From Anaerolineales bacterium (GTDB lineage: Bacteria; Chloroflexota; Anaerolineae; Anaerolineales; UBA11579): 63,704 bases of DNA. The notes beneath the pieces are model-generated. The model worked only from the letters and a program-made list of their open reading frames with translations, had not been told where the DNA came from and did no database searches. The stretch is from NCBI GenBank assembly GCA_016932165.1, contig JAFGDK010000018.1:1-63704 (forward strand), in the 5' to 3' direction. Positions within the stretch are counted from its first letter, which is position 1. Each line of letters opens with the position of its first letter. This document shows positions 54,626-63,633 of this stretch, one piece after another. The position numbers and the translations under genes are program-made.

Positions 54626-55957
54626 GTGAAACCTGAACAATTCCTGACCGAAAACCTCAGAACTCACCCGCACAGAGATGAGGTTATAAAAATCCTGGCG
54701 GCTGCCATCCAGGCAGTTGACCCTTATGAAGCAGTCAGACAGCACCTCAACCTGATGGATGACAACCTTCACATTGGCGGGTATACCTATACCTTGCGGC
54801 GTTCAAGACGGATCTTCCTGATCGGGGCAGGAAAAGCCGGTCTACCGATGGCAAAAGCTGCGGTGGATCTTCTCGGCAGCCAGATTGTGGATGGGGTGGT
54901 GATCGTGAAAGACGGGCATGGCGGGCCAGATCATCTTGGGGCGGTCAAGATCAGAGAAGCGGGGCACCCAGTTCCAGATCAGCGGGGTATCTCTGCCACA
55001 ACTGAGATACTATCCCTGCTTGAACAAACCGGGCCAGATGATCTGGTTCTGACTGTGATCTCAGGTGGAGGATCCGCGTTGATGACTGCACCCATCCAGG
55101 GAATTTCGCTAGCAGAGCTGCAAACTCTGACCAATCTGTTATTAAAAAGCGGTGCAGAAATAAGAGAAATTAACCAACTGCGACGGCGGTTGGACCGGGT
55201 AAAAGGTGGGGGACTTGTCCAGGCGGCTGCCCCAGCCAAACTGGCCGCACTGATCCTTTCGGATGTGGTTGGAGACCCGCTTGAGTTGATTGCCTCCGGG
55301 CCGACGGTACTGGCCACCGGTCAATGGCAAAAGGCCAGCGATATTTTGCAGAAATATAATCTTCAGGAGCAGATGCCAGACAGTATCAAGGCGGCGTTAC
55401 GCCACCCACCACCACCCCCATTTGCACCGAAGGCCGCTAATAACATCCTGGTGGGCAACAACAGGATAGCAGCCGAAGCTGCCATACAGCAAGCAGCAAC
55501 GCTGGGCTACCAGACTGAACTACTCACCTCCAGCCTGAGCGGAGAGGCCCGTAAGGTCGGCCGCGAATACGGAGGCATGCTAAAGATGCTGGCAGAGGAA
55601 AACCCGCATAAGCCGGTCATGTGGGTAACAGGTGGTGAAACCACAGTGACGGTCATCGGAGAGGGTCAGGGAGGCCGCAACCAGGAACTTGCCCTGGCAG
55701 CCGTCGAAGAGATCGCGGGTGTAACTGATGCCGCCTTGATCAGCTTGGCGACAGATGGAGAAGACGGACCCACTGAGGCGGCTGGAGCGGTGGTCACCGG
55801 GGAAACGCTGGGGCAAGCTCAGAAAATCGGGCTGGACCCAGCCAAATATCTGGCGAATAACGATTCGTATCGTTTTTTCAAACAGGTGGGGGGCTGTCTT
55901 GTCCCCGGGCCAACGCATACAAATGTGAACGACTTGTTGTTTCTGTTTAGTTGGTAG
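54626..55957 (+). CDS. Glycerate 2-kinase (GckA/MOFRL type)
   Basis: 443 residues with two parts: the DUF4147 N-terminal domain (IFLIGAGKAGLPMAKAA, VISGGGSALM, NQLRRRLDRVKGGGL) and the MOFRL C-terminal domain (VTGGETTVTVIGEGQGGRNQELALAA). It phosphorylates D-glycerate at C2. The start is GTG. The gene appears to be transcribed alone. Confidence 0.92.
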   Translation: MKPEQFLTENLRTHPHRDEVIKILAAAIQAVDPYEAVRQHLNLMDDNLHIGGYTYTLRRSRRIFLIGAGKAGLPMAKAAVDLLGSQIVDGVVIVKDGHGGPDHLGAVKIREAGHPVPDQRGISATTEILSLLEQTGPDDLVLTVISGGGSALMTAPIQGISLAELQTLTNLLLKSGAEIREINQLRRRLDRVKGGGLVQAAAPAKLAALILSDVVGDPLELIASGPTVLATGQWQKASDILQKYNLQEQMPDSIKAALRHPPPPPFAPKAANNILVGNNRIAAEAAIQQAATLGYQTELLTSSLSGEARKVGREYGGMLKMLAEENPHKPVMWVTGGETTVTVIGEGQGGRNQELALAAVEEIAGVTDAALISLATDGEDGPTEAAGAVVTGETLGQAQKIGLDPAKYLANNDSYRFFKQVGGCLVPGPTHTNVNDLLFLFSW

Positions 55958-56171
55958 GAACTCAATCAGATCACCGACTTAGTGCAAACTCATCCATCAG
56001 GTACATGTGGATAGAGATTGCACACCCAGAGCTCCGCTTCGATCTCAATGCTATTCGGGTTGCGCCACCCTTTTTTGCCTACTGTCCACTGCCCACTGTC
56101 AAACAGTACTCATGAGGCAGCTCTCCACCCAGGGGAAATAGTATATAATGACATCCACAGGAGAAGCCCAA

Positions 56172-56573
56172 ATGGATGCAGAACACAACCAACTCCCCAG
56201 TATAAAAAGCTATCTGCCACTGATCGTGGTCTTGTTATTCATCGGGTTTGGCGGGTTGTTCTTACTCTTCAACCTGACCGAACCAACTCTGTGGCCTCGC
56301 TGGCTGTTCTTCTTCATGGTGGTTCTGGGGGTCACCGGTTTGGCAATGCCAGTAGTTCTTTTTATCTATCACCGCTTCCCAACCGGGCATACCCCGTCAC
56401 AGAGGGTGATTCTGCGCCAATCATTGTGGGCAGGGATCTATGCAGCCTTCATGATCTGGTTAAGTCTGGGGCAGGTTTTTAAGTTGGGTGTTGCCGCCAT
56501 CGTTTTTGTTGGGATTGTACTGCTGGAAATCGTGCTGCGGTTTGGAGAGCGCAGCTTTTGGCGCCGGCCTTGA
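56172..56573 (+). CDS. Four-helix membrane protein of unknown function
   Basis: 133 residues with four hydrophobic segments (YLPLIVVLLFIGFGGLFLLF; WLFFFMVVLGVTGLAMPVVLF; LWAGIYAAFMIWLSLGQVF; VAAIVFVGIVLLEIVLRF) and a basic loop. No family is recognised. AGGAG lies eight bases before ATG 56172; the earlier ATG (56148) is inside a TATAAT box. It is 33 bp upstream of selA and may be co-transcribed, but a functional link is not supported. Confidence 0.75.
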   Translation: MDAEHNQLPSIKSYLPLIVVLLFIGFGGLFLLFNLTEPTLWPRWLFFFMVVLGVTGLAMPVVLFIYHRFPTGHTPSQRVILRQSLWAGIYAAFMIWLSLGQVFKLGVAAIVFVGIVLLEIVLRFGERSFWRRP

Positions 56574-56606
56574 TCGGATCAGGCTGCCAAACGGAGACAA
56601 GAGAAA

Positions 56607-58004
56607 ATGAGCGAGATTGAGTTAAAAGCTGATCTGAGAAAACTGCCCTCGGTGAATGTGCTCCTCAAATCGCGCGAGGGAATGCAGTACGAGGCAATCT
56701 ATGGGCATGACCTGACAGTGGAAGCAATCCGCAAAGTTGTCGATGAGATCCGCAGCAGGGTCGGATCTGAAGGCGGCACCATTCCCCTGCCTGAGATTCT
56801 GATGGCAGATGTACTCAACGCCCTCGAAGAATGGACCCACTCGACCCTGGAGCCGGTGATCAATGCCACCGGGGTGATCCTGCATACCAACCTGGGCAGG
56901 TCTCCGCTCAGCGCAGAAACCCTCAGTGCCATTCAGAAGGTATCCCAAGGCTACGCCACACTGGAATATGATCTGGAAAAAGGCAAGCGCGGATCCCGCT
57001 ATGTCCACACCGAAGATCTGCTGATCCGCCTGACAGGGGCTGAAGCCGGCCTGGTGGTTAACAACAACGCCTCAGCGGTGATGCTGACCCTGGCAGCGCT
57101 ATCCTCACGGCGGCGCACACTGGTCTCGCGCACCCAATTGATCGAAATCGGCGGCGGGTTCCGCATCCCGGATGTCCTAGCGCAATCAGGGGCAATTCTG
57201 CATGAGATCGGTACGACCAACAGGGTGAATATCGGTGACTACCGCAAGGCAATTGATGAGCATCCGATCAAACTGGTGCTGAGAGCCCACCGTTCCAATT
57301 TCAGACTTGTCGGATTCACCGCTGAACCCACTTTGGCTGAAATTGCAGAAGTTACCCATGCAGCCGGGCTGACGATGGTTGATGATCTTGGATCTGGCTC
57401 ACTGCTTGACACGTCCAAATACGGCCTGGCCCATGAGATGACTGTGATGGAGTCGCTGCAAGCCGGGTCAGACCTGGTATGCTTTTCAGGCGACAAGCTT
57501 TTAGGGGGGCCGCAGGCTGGGATCATCGTTGGCAAGAAATCGCTGGTGGATAAACTGCGCAAGCACCCAATCGCCAGAGCGGTGCGCGCCGATAAACTGG
57601 TCTTGGCCGGGCTGTCGGCCACGCTGATGCACTACCTCAAAGGTGAAGCCGAGAAGAAGATTCCCATCTGGCAGATGATCTCAATGGATCTAGACCTGAT
57701 TGAGGCCCGTGCCCAGCACTGGAAACGCACCCTGAAGAAGGCTGAGATCATCGATGGCGAATCCGCAGTGGGGGGCGGCTCGCTGCCCGGAGAACGCCTG
57801 CCGACCCGGCTAGTAGCCCTGGATGTACCCAACCCCGATCAATTTTTAGTTCGTCTGCGGCATTCGCACCCGCCGATCATTGCCCGGGTGGAGGAAAACC
57901 GTGTGCTGGTCGATCCCCGCACCGTACTGCCCCTGCAGGAAGGCGCGCTGCTGGTCGAGATCCAAAATGCTCTGGCCGGAGAAGAAAGCAAAACACGCAG
58001 ATGA
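56607..58004 (+). CDS. selA: L-seryl-tRNA(Sec) selenium transferase
   Basis: 465 residues, normal length. LPSVNVLLKS is the N-terminal tRNA-binding start, INATGVILHTNLGRSP precedes the core, VNNNASAVMLTL follows, and the PLP Lys is K297 in FSGDKLLGGPQAG. It converts Ser-tRNA(Sec) to Sec-tRNA(Sec) with selenophosphate, so the organism should make selenoproteins. No selB, selD or tRNA-Sec gene was seen nearby. GGAGAC precedes the ATG. Confidence 0.95.
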   Translation: MSEIELKADLRKLPSVNVLLKSREGMQYEAIYGHDLTVEAIRKVVDEIRSRVGSEGGTIPLPEILMADVLNALEEWTHSTLEPVINATGVILHTNLGRSPLSAETLSAIQKVSQGYATLEYDLEKGKRGSRYVHTEDLLIRLTGAEAGLVVNNNASAVMLTLAALSSRRRTLVSRTQLIEIGGGFRIPDVLAQSGAILHEIGTTNRVNIGDYRKAIDEHPIKLVLRAHRSNFRLVGFTAEPTLAEIAEVTHAAGLTMVDDLGSGSLLDTSKYGLAHEMTVMESLQAGSDLVCFSGDKLLGGPQAGIIVGKKSLVDKLRKHPIARAVRADKLVLAGLSATLMHYLKGEAEKKIPIWQMISMDLDLIEARAQHWKRTLKKAEIIDGESAVGGGSLPGERLPTRLVALDVPNPDQFLVRLRHSHPPIIARVEENRVLVDPRTVLPLQEGALLVEIQNALAGEESKTRR

Positions 58005-58096
58005 GTCAATGTTCTGCAGGGGAATCCTAAGGCGACCAAGCTGCCAGCAGGGGTTATAATTACGGCACTAAATCTTCACTCCGAGGGAAACTACAG

Positions 58097-59329
58097 ATGA
58101 AAAAAGACCTGGACGCATTAATGGAAAAAGCTGGGCTGGATGCCCTTCTGATCAGCGGATCGGCAACCCACAACCCTGCGATGTACTATTTCACCGGTAA
58201 TGTTCATGTCAGCCAGGGCGATCTGATCAAGCTGCGGGGGCAAGAGCCTGTATTGTTCTGCAATTCAATGGAGCGCGAGGAAGCTGCCCGGTCAGGATTG
58301 GCCACCAAAAATCTGGCTGAGTACCGCTATCCTGAACTGCTGAAGCAAACCGGCGGCGACCCGGCGCAGGCGACAGCATTGCGCTACCAGAAAATGTTTG
58401 CCGACATCGGTCTGACCAAAGGGACGCTCTCCATCTATGGAAAAATGGAGGCCGGTCAAAGTTTTGCGGTTTTCAATGCCCTGCAAGCCTTGCTCCCAGA
58501 TATTGAGATCCTCGGCGAGACACAAGACCCGGTGCTGATGCTGGCCCGGGAGACCAAAGATGCGAATGAGTTAGAACACACGCGAAAAATGGGGGCGGTG
58601 ACCGTTGAAATTGTGAGCCGGACGGCGGCTTTTCTGCAAAGCCATAAAGCCAAAGAAGGGGTGCTGATCAATGAGGCAGGAAACCCGCTGACCATCGGCG
58701 ATGTGAAGCGCAAGATTAACCAATGGGCGATAGAACTCGGTGTGGAGAACCCACACGGGGTGATCTTTGCCATTGGACGGGATGCCGGTGTGCCGCATAG
58801 TACCGGAAATCCGGAGGATGTCCTGGAATTGGGGAAAACCATCGTTTTCGATATTTTCCTGCAGGAGCCCGGGGGAGGATACCACTTTGATTTCACCCGC
58901 ACCTGGTGTCTGGGTTTTGCATCAGAGGAGGTGCAGGCTTTGTATGAGGATGTCCGTGAGGTGTTTGACAAATTAATGAATGAAGAGATGAAAGCCAATA
59001 TGGGCTTAAAAACCTTGCAGGACCGCACCTGCGATCTGTTTGAAGAACAAGGGCATGAGACCATCCGGCAGAACCCGCTGATTGAGGAAGGCTATGTGCA
59101 CAGCATTGGGCACGGATTGGGGCTGGACGTGCATGAGCTTCCATTTGTGCGGCCACCCGAAGGGGTATTAAAACCTGGGGTGATTGTGACGATTGAACCG
59201 GGGCTTTATTATCCCAGCAGAGGGATGGGCTGCCGGCTTGAGGATACTGTGTTTGTCCACGCCGATGGGCAGATTGAAGTGCTGGCTGATTACCCTCATG
59301 ATCTGGTGTTGGAGATCGAGATAAACTAA
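58097..59329 (+). CDS. M24-family Xaa-Pro aminopeptidase-like protein
   Basis: 410 residues. A creatinase-like N-terminal domain (about 1-155) precedes the pita-bread fold: VFDIFLQ and HFDFTRTW (Asp ligands), HSIGHGLGLDVHE (His ligand), TIEPGLYY and CRLEDTVFV (Glu ligands). All five metal ligands are in place. It removes an N-terminal residue before proline, or acts on dipeptides. Just upstream is a TTATAATT element. A terminator follows the stop. Confidence 0.92.
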   Translation: MKKDLDALMEKAGLDALLISGSATHNPAMYYFTGNVHVSQGDLIKLRGQEPVLFCNSMEREEAARSGLATKNLAEYRYPELLKQTGGDPAQATALRYQKMFADIGLTKGTLSIYGKMEAGQSFAVFNALQALLPDIEILGETQDPVLMLARETKDANELEHTRKMGAVTVEIVSRTAAFLQSHKAKEGVLINEAGNPLTIGDVKRKINQWAIELGVENPHGVIFAIGRDAGVPHSTGNPEDVLELGKTIVFDIFLQEPGGGYHFDFTRTWCLGFASEEVQALYEDVREVFDKLMNEEMKANMGLKTLQDRTCDLFEEQGHETIRQNPLIEEGYVHSIGHGLGLDVHELPFVRPPEGVLKPGVIVTIEPGLYYPSRGMGCRLEDTVFVHADGQIEVLADYPHDLVLEIEIN

Positions 59330-59353
59330 CTGTCAAAGAAGGGGATAAATCAC

Positions 59354-59381
59354 AACGGAGAGAGCCAAGACTCTCTCCGTT
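59354..59381. terminator. Bidirectional terminator between convergent peptidase genes
   Basis: An 11-bp stem AACGGAGAGAG/CTCTCTCCGTT with loop CCAAGA lies between the stops at 59329 (+) and 59388 (-). T-rich sequence follows on the plus side. Confidence 0.85.
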
Positions 59382-59387
59382 TCCTTT

Positions 59388-61307
59388 TCAGTAAAGCATC
59401 ATCCAGCGATGCTTGAGGATTTTACTATGCCAGAACTGGTGCAACCCACGAGCCGGTGCAGAACTCACCGGAGAATCCTGAACTGGCTCAACAATCACCG
59501 GCGCCGTCTTTTCTGGCTCAGGGGTCACGACTTCAAGCACAGCAGCCGCTTCCTCCGAAAGCCTGAGGAGTTCTCCGGGGGAGTTGGATACCGCCTCTTC
59601 CACCTCTGCTCCACCCGTTCTGGACTGGTAGCCGTCAACCGAGGTCAGTGCAATCATGAAAGGGACATCATATTGATAAAGCTCTTTTGTATTGGAAGTT
59701 GAATCCGTGACCACGGCTTTCAGGGCAACATTCTGCTCGGCGACACCGCTGGAATTCCAGAGGACCTCCCAACCATCGGCACCCTCGGTATCAGTTTCAA
59801 CAAATTGCCAAATGCCATCAGATTGCACATAAAAGGCAACACTTGTGATCGCTCCCGCCGCGCTGGAGGCGGTAACCCCCAGGTGTGTGCGCGGATATAA
59901 AAGCGAACCTCCTTCTTCCGGGGCAGTGAATTCACCGGTGATCATACTCACCGACTGCCGCCAGTTGGCCACATTATAAGCGGTATTATTCAGCGTCAGG
60001 GCGTTGTTGGGGTAGACAGTCTGCCCGCTAACTAGGCCGCTGGTTGGATATCCGTTATAAGTAATATCAGGGTTGGACCAGCGGTTGAGCCGGACATAAC
60101 CAGAACCAGGGCTATAGGCCATCACCGTATAAAAATTTCCGGACAGCTGCTGATATCCATAGGAATAGTCCCCATAGCAATACGGTTTGATGCTGTCAGC
60201 GGTGTTATTCCAATCGTGGCAGGCGCCCATATTGTGCCCCATCTCATGCTGGGGGGTATAGGCGCTGTTACCCGCGCAATTGTAGTTGACCACAGAGTAG
60301 CCATATTCATCTGCCCAGGCATCGCCAGCCACCCAGCCGATGCCGCAGATCGTTCCCCCGGTAGCTGTAGAACCGGTTATGCTGGTGATCATAAAAACCA
60401 GGTCTGCGCCGTAGGTTTCACGATATGCCCGGGCATCAGCCAGATAACCCGACTCCGTACCAGTTAATCTATTCAGGGCAGCATTCCATTTATCCAAATA
60501 CTCCATGCCGGATGGGTTTTCATTGTAGGAAACCTCTTCCATCTCCACAAGATTAAGGCGCTGGTTGATGCCGCTGTCTGCGTAGCCTTGATTTGAAGAC
60601 AGAATAGAGGTCTGGATCTTGGTCTCAATTCCCACCGTGCCTCCAGAAGCAACCCGCGCCGCCGGAGTGTACACTGCCAGCACATCGATTGTGCTGCCGC
60701 TGTCCAAGGCAATCCCGGCATCCAGATCCTGCGGCGGAGAAGGATCATCGTCCAGATTATCGGGTTGAGGCGGTATTACCGGGGGCAGGGAATCGGGATA
60801 AGTGCTCTGGTCCACTTCCACGATGAGGTGCCCAGCGCCGGTAAAACGAATCTCAAATGCTTGCTGCCCCACCTGTAAATAAGCCTGCAATGCGCCATCC
60901 TGGCTGACCATCACCAGTTCGTTAAATTGCTCGCTTTCCACTGTGCCAACCAGACCGACCGCTCCACTGGCAAAAATCTCCGTGTGGGTGATAAAAGCTG
61001 AAAATTGGGCATCCTCAAATAAATTCAACCTGAAGGCGGGAGCATCTGTCCGGGGTCCGGCACGTCCTGCAGACTCCAGCAGAGAAAAATCCACTTCAGC
61101 CGGACGAGAACGGATAACCTCAGGCTGATCTGTATCCACAGATGTTCGATCAACCGGGACAGAACGGTCTCCCTCCAGGGGTGAGGAAAATAGATCTGGC
61201 AAGGGTTCTGGTGAATTTTCGTCTGCGCTGGCGGGAAAACTAAAAACCAGCAGCATTACCAAAACAAGACCAGCAGATCTAACCAGTTGGTAAACAGTAC
61301 GTTTCAT
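59388..61307 (-). CDS. Secreted metzincin-type zinc metalloprotease
   Basis: 639 residues. A signal peptide (LVLVMLLVFSFPASA) is followed by a propeptide-like region to about 230, then the catalytic domain: DVLAVYTPAARV, the zinc site HEMGHNMGACHD (354-365) and the Met-turn YTVMAYSP. The HExxHxxGxxHD form is that of reprolysin/M12B-like metzincins. After it come a beta domain of Ig-like type (LGVTASSAAGAITSVAFYV) and a Pro/Glu-rich C-terminus ending in HSKILKHRWMM. It is exported and cleaves extracellular protein. The ribosome-binding site is weak. Confidence 0.87.
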   Translation of the reverse strand: MKRTVYQLVRSAGLVLVMLLVFSFPASADENSPEPLPDLFSSPLEGDRSVPVDRTSVDTDQPEVIRSRPAEVDFSLLESAGRAGPRTDAPAFRLNLFEDAQFSAFITHTEIFASGAVGLVGTVESEQFNELVMVSQDGALQAYLQVGQQAFEIRFTGAGHLIVEVDQSTYPDSLPPVIPPQPDNLDDDPSPPQDLDAGIALDSGSTIDVLAVYTPAARVASGGTVGIETKIQTSILSSNQGYADSGINQRLNLVEMEEVSYNENPSGMEYLDKWNAALNRLTGTESGYLADARAYRETYGADLVFMITSITGSTATGGTICGIGWVAGDAWADEYGYSVVNYNCAGNSAYTPQHEMGHNMGACHDWNNTADSIKPYCYGDYSYGYQQLSGNFYTVMAYSPGSGYVRLNRWSNPDITYNGYPTSGLVSGQTVYPNNALTLNNTAYNVANWRQSVSMITGEFTAPEEGGSLLYPRTHLGVTASSAAGAITSVAFYVQSDGIWQFVETDTEGADGWEVLWNSSGVAEQNVALKAVVTDSTSNTKELYQYDVPFMIALTSVDGYQSRTGGAEVEEAVSNSPGELLRLSEEAAAVLEVVTPEPEKTAPVIVEPVQDSPVSSAPARGLHQFWHSKILKHRWMMLY

Positions 61308-61403
61308 TAATTATCCAATCATCTAGTTCACGATCCCTGACGGGATGAATATTGACAATATTACAGTGCCCAACTCATTATATAAGCCGACCAGAGGATA
61401 CAC

Positions 61404-61428
61404 AAGCCCCTGGGGTTCCCAGGGGCTT
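61404..61428 (-). terminator. Hairpin after the EF-G-like gene
   Basis: An 11-bp GC-rich stem AAGCCCCTGGG/CCCAGGGGCTT with a 3-base loop, 49 bp past the stop of the gene at 61477 on the minus strand. The following T-run is poor, so termination efficiency is uncertain. Confidence 0.65.
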
Positions 61429-61476
61429 TACAGATTTATCAGGATTACTGGCAAGAAACTTGTGGGGAGGGCAAAA

Positions 61477-63543
61477 TTATTCTTCCTCTTTTTCCCTCTC
61501 GCGGGCTTCGACAATTTCCTGCTGGATGTGTGCCGGGACCCGATCGTAACGGGCTTCTTGCATGGAGAAGACCCCGCGCCCGCCAGTCATGGAGCGCAGG
61601 TCAGTGGTGTAGCGCAGCATTTCAGCTAACGGAACATGAGCATTGACCACCGAGCGGCCTTTCTCAGTATCCATTCCCTGGACACGGGCACGGCGGGTAT
61701 TGAGATCACCCAGGACATCTCCCATATATTCCTCAGGGACCACAATCCGCACCTGCATGATCGGTTCAAAAAGCACTGGGCCGGCAGCCATCACCGCTTT
61801 CTTGAAAGCCTCGCGCCCGGCGATTTCAAAGGCCACCGGTTTTGAGTCCACCGGGTGTTCCTTGCCGTCAGTAACCGCCACCTTGACATTGTGGACGGGG
61901 AACCCGGCAATCACTCCGCTTTCCATCACGCCTTTTACACCTTTCTCAATGGCTGGCATATAGTTCTGGGAAACTGCACCGCCGAAGACTTCATTGACAA
62001 ATTCAAAATCAGCATCGGCAAGCGGTTCAATCCGCATAAAGACTTCACCAAACTGTCCCGCACCGCCGGACTGTTTTTTATGACGGTGCTGGGATTCACC
62101 ATTTTTAGTGATCGTCTCACGGTAAGGCACTTTGGGCACTTCAATATTCAACCCAGTCTGGAATTTTGATTCGGCTTTGCGGATGGCGACATCAATATGC
62201 TGGTCACCCATCCCCTGTAAGATCACCTGGCGAGTGGCTGGTTCGTTGTGCCAGGAGAGGGTCATATCTTCTTCACAGATGCGTGAGAGGGTCTGTCCCA
62301 TCTTGCTGGCATCGGCCTGGGTTTTGGGAGAGACAGCCACACGGTACAAGGCAGTGGGATATTCCCCTGTTGCGATGGTAAGCGGGTTAGATTTGTCGGC
62401 CAGGGTCTCACCTGTTCCAGTCTCACCCAGTTTGAGTACGACACCAATATCACCAGCGTGAAGATGGCCAACTGGATAGTGTTCTTTACCCATCGGCACG
62501 CTCAGATTGCCCATACGTTCTTCTTCATCCTTCTGAATGTTCCAAACACGGGCATCCGACTGGATCACACCAGAGAAGACCTTCAGATAGGTAATCTTCC
62601 CCACAAAAGGATCAGCCGTGGTCTTCCAGACATAGGCAGCCAACGGGCCGCTGTCGGATGGGGGGAGTTCAACCTCGCCCTTGGGAGAATCGGCTATTTG
62701 AACGGAGGCATCGGCAGGAGAGGGCATCAGGGAAACGATCAAGTCCATCAACTGGTCTAATCCCACCTTGCTGTCGATATCGGCGAGCAACACCGGGGCA
62801 AATTCAACCTGCAATACCACACTGCGAAGACCTTTCTCAATCTCGGCAGAGGTCAGTTCACCACCTTCTAAATACTTATTGAAGAGATCGTCATCACCTT
62901 CAGCGGCAGCCTCAACCAACTCAATCCGGGCTTCTTCAGCGGCATCCGCCAATTCTGCGGGAATGTCTACAGGGGCACCGCCATTGGCAGGGTATGCTTT
63001 CATATCCAGCAGGTTGATCAAACCTTTGAAATCCTCTTTCTCACCCCAAGGCAAATGCACTTTGACCAAGCGGGGTCCGCTTCCCAGGTTCTCCATAGAT
63101 TTGACGGCGGCATCAAAGTCTGCGGTATCACGGAGCATACGGTTGATCAGCACGAATCGCGGTCTATTGAACTGTTCAGCATAATTCCAGGCGATCTCAG
63201 TGCCAACCTCGGCGCCGGCCACCGCATCGACCAATACCAAAGCGCCCTCACAAACCCGCATGGCTGAAATCAGCTCACCGACAAAGTCTGGATAGCCAGG
63301 GGTATCAAGCAGATTGATCTTGTGTCCGGCGTGCTCCAGGGGAATAACAGATGTGGATAAGGAAAGTTCCCGGCGATGTTCTTCTTCATCGAAATCTGAG
63401 ACTGTGGTTCCATCGTTGACATTTCCCATTCTGTTAATGATTTTCTTGACAACCAAAAGTGCCTCGGCAAGCGTGGTTTTGCCTGCACCGCTGTGAGAGA
63501 CCATGGCTATGTTGCGGATTTTGTCAGTGGTATATTCTTTCAT
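61477..63543 (-). CDS. EF-G-like GTPase (EF-G2/FusA2 type) with altered G motifs
   Basis: 688 residues with the five-domain EF-G layout. The P-loop is SHSGAGKTT (16-24). G3 is DTPGYPDF (80-87): the catalytic His of EF-G (DTPGH) is Tyr84. G4 is NRML (134-137) where EF-G has NKMD, so the guanine-specifying Asp is missing. Domains II-V are complete (HRHKKQSGGAGQFG, PVDSKPVAFEIAGREA, TGGRGVFSM). This is the EF-G2-like group, whose role is unknown; GTP use may be slow or absent. GGAAGG precedes the ATG, and a strong promoter lies upstream. Confidence 0.9.
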   Translation of the reverse strand: MKEYTTDKIRNIAMVSHSGAGKTTLAEALLVVKKIINRMGNVNDGTTVSDFDEEEHRRELSLSTSVIPLEHAGHKINLLDTPGYPDFVGELISAMRVCEGALVLVDAVAGAEVGTEIAWNYAEQFNRPRFVLINRMLRDTADFDAAVKSMENLGSGPRLVKVHLPWGEKEDFKGLINLLDMKAYPANGGAPVDIPAELADAAEEARIELVEAAAEGDDDLFNKYLEGGELTSAEIEKGLRSVVLQVEFAPVLLADIDSKVGLDQLMDLIVSLMPSPADASVQIADSPKGEVELPPSDSGPLAAYVWKTTADPFVGKITYLKVFSGVIQSDARVWNIQKDEEERMGNLSVPMGKEHYPVGHLHAGDIGVVLKLGETGTGETLADKSNPLTIATGEYPTALYRVAVSPKTQADASKMGQTLSRICEEDMTLSWHNEPATRQVILQGMGDQHIDVAIRKAESKFQTGLNIEVPKVPYRETITKNGESQHRHKKQSGGAGQFGEVFMRIEPLADADFEFVNEVFGGAVSQNYMPAIEKGVKGVMESGVIAGFPVHNVKVAVTDGKEHPVDSKPVAFEIAGREAFKKAVMAAGPVLFEPIMQVRIVVPEEYMGDVLGDLNTRRARVQGMDTEKGRSVVNAHVPLAEMLRYTTDLRSMTGGRGVFSMQEARYDRVPAHIQQEIVEAREREKEEE

Positions 63544-63604
63544 TAGGTGGACCTTCCTTTATTTATTGCGCTATTTGCGAAAATGATTACAAACCCAGAG
63601 GTTT

Positions 63605-63633
63605 ATTTTAATTGAAAGCAAGAAAGCCGTCAA
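63605..63633 (-). promoter_or_regulatory. Sigma-70 promoter of the EF-G-like gene
   Basis: On the minus strand TTGACG, a 17-base spacer and TAAAAT, with the ATG about 60 bases downstream. This fits the housekeeping consensus well. Confidence 0.75.

Noticed and set aside
56018-56482. A 154-codon plus-strand frame overlapping the four-helix membrane protein gene
   Set aside because: The other frame has a strong ribosome-binding site and four clean membrane helices; this one is low-complexity and has no start signal.
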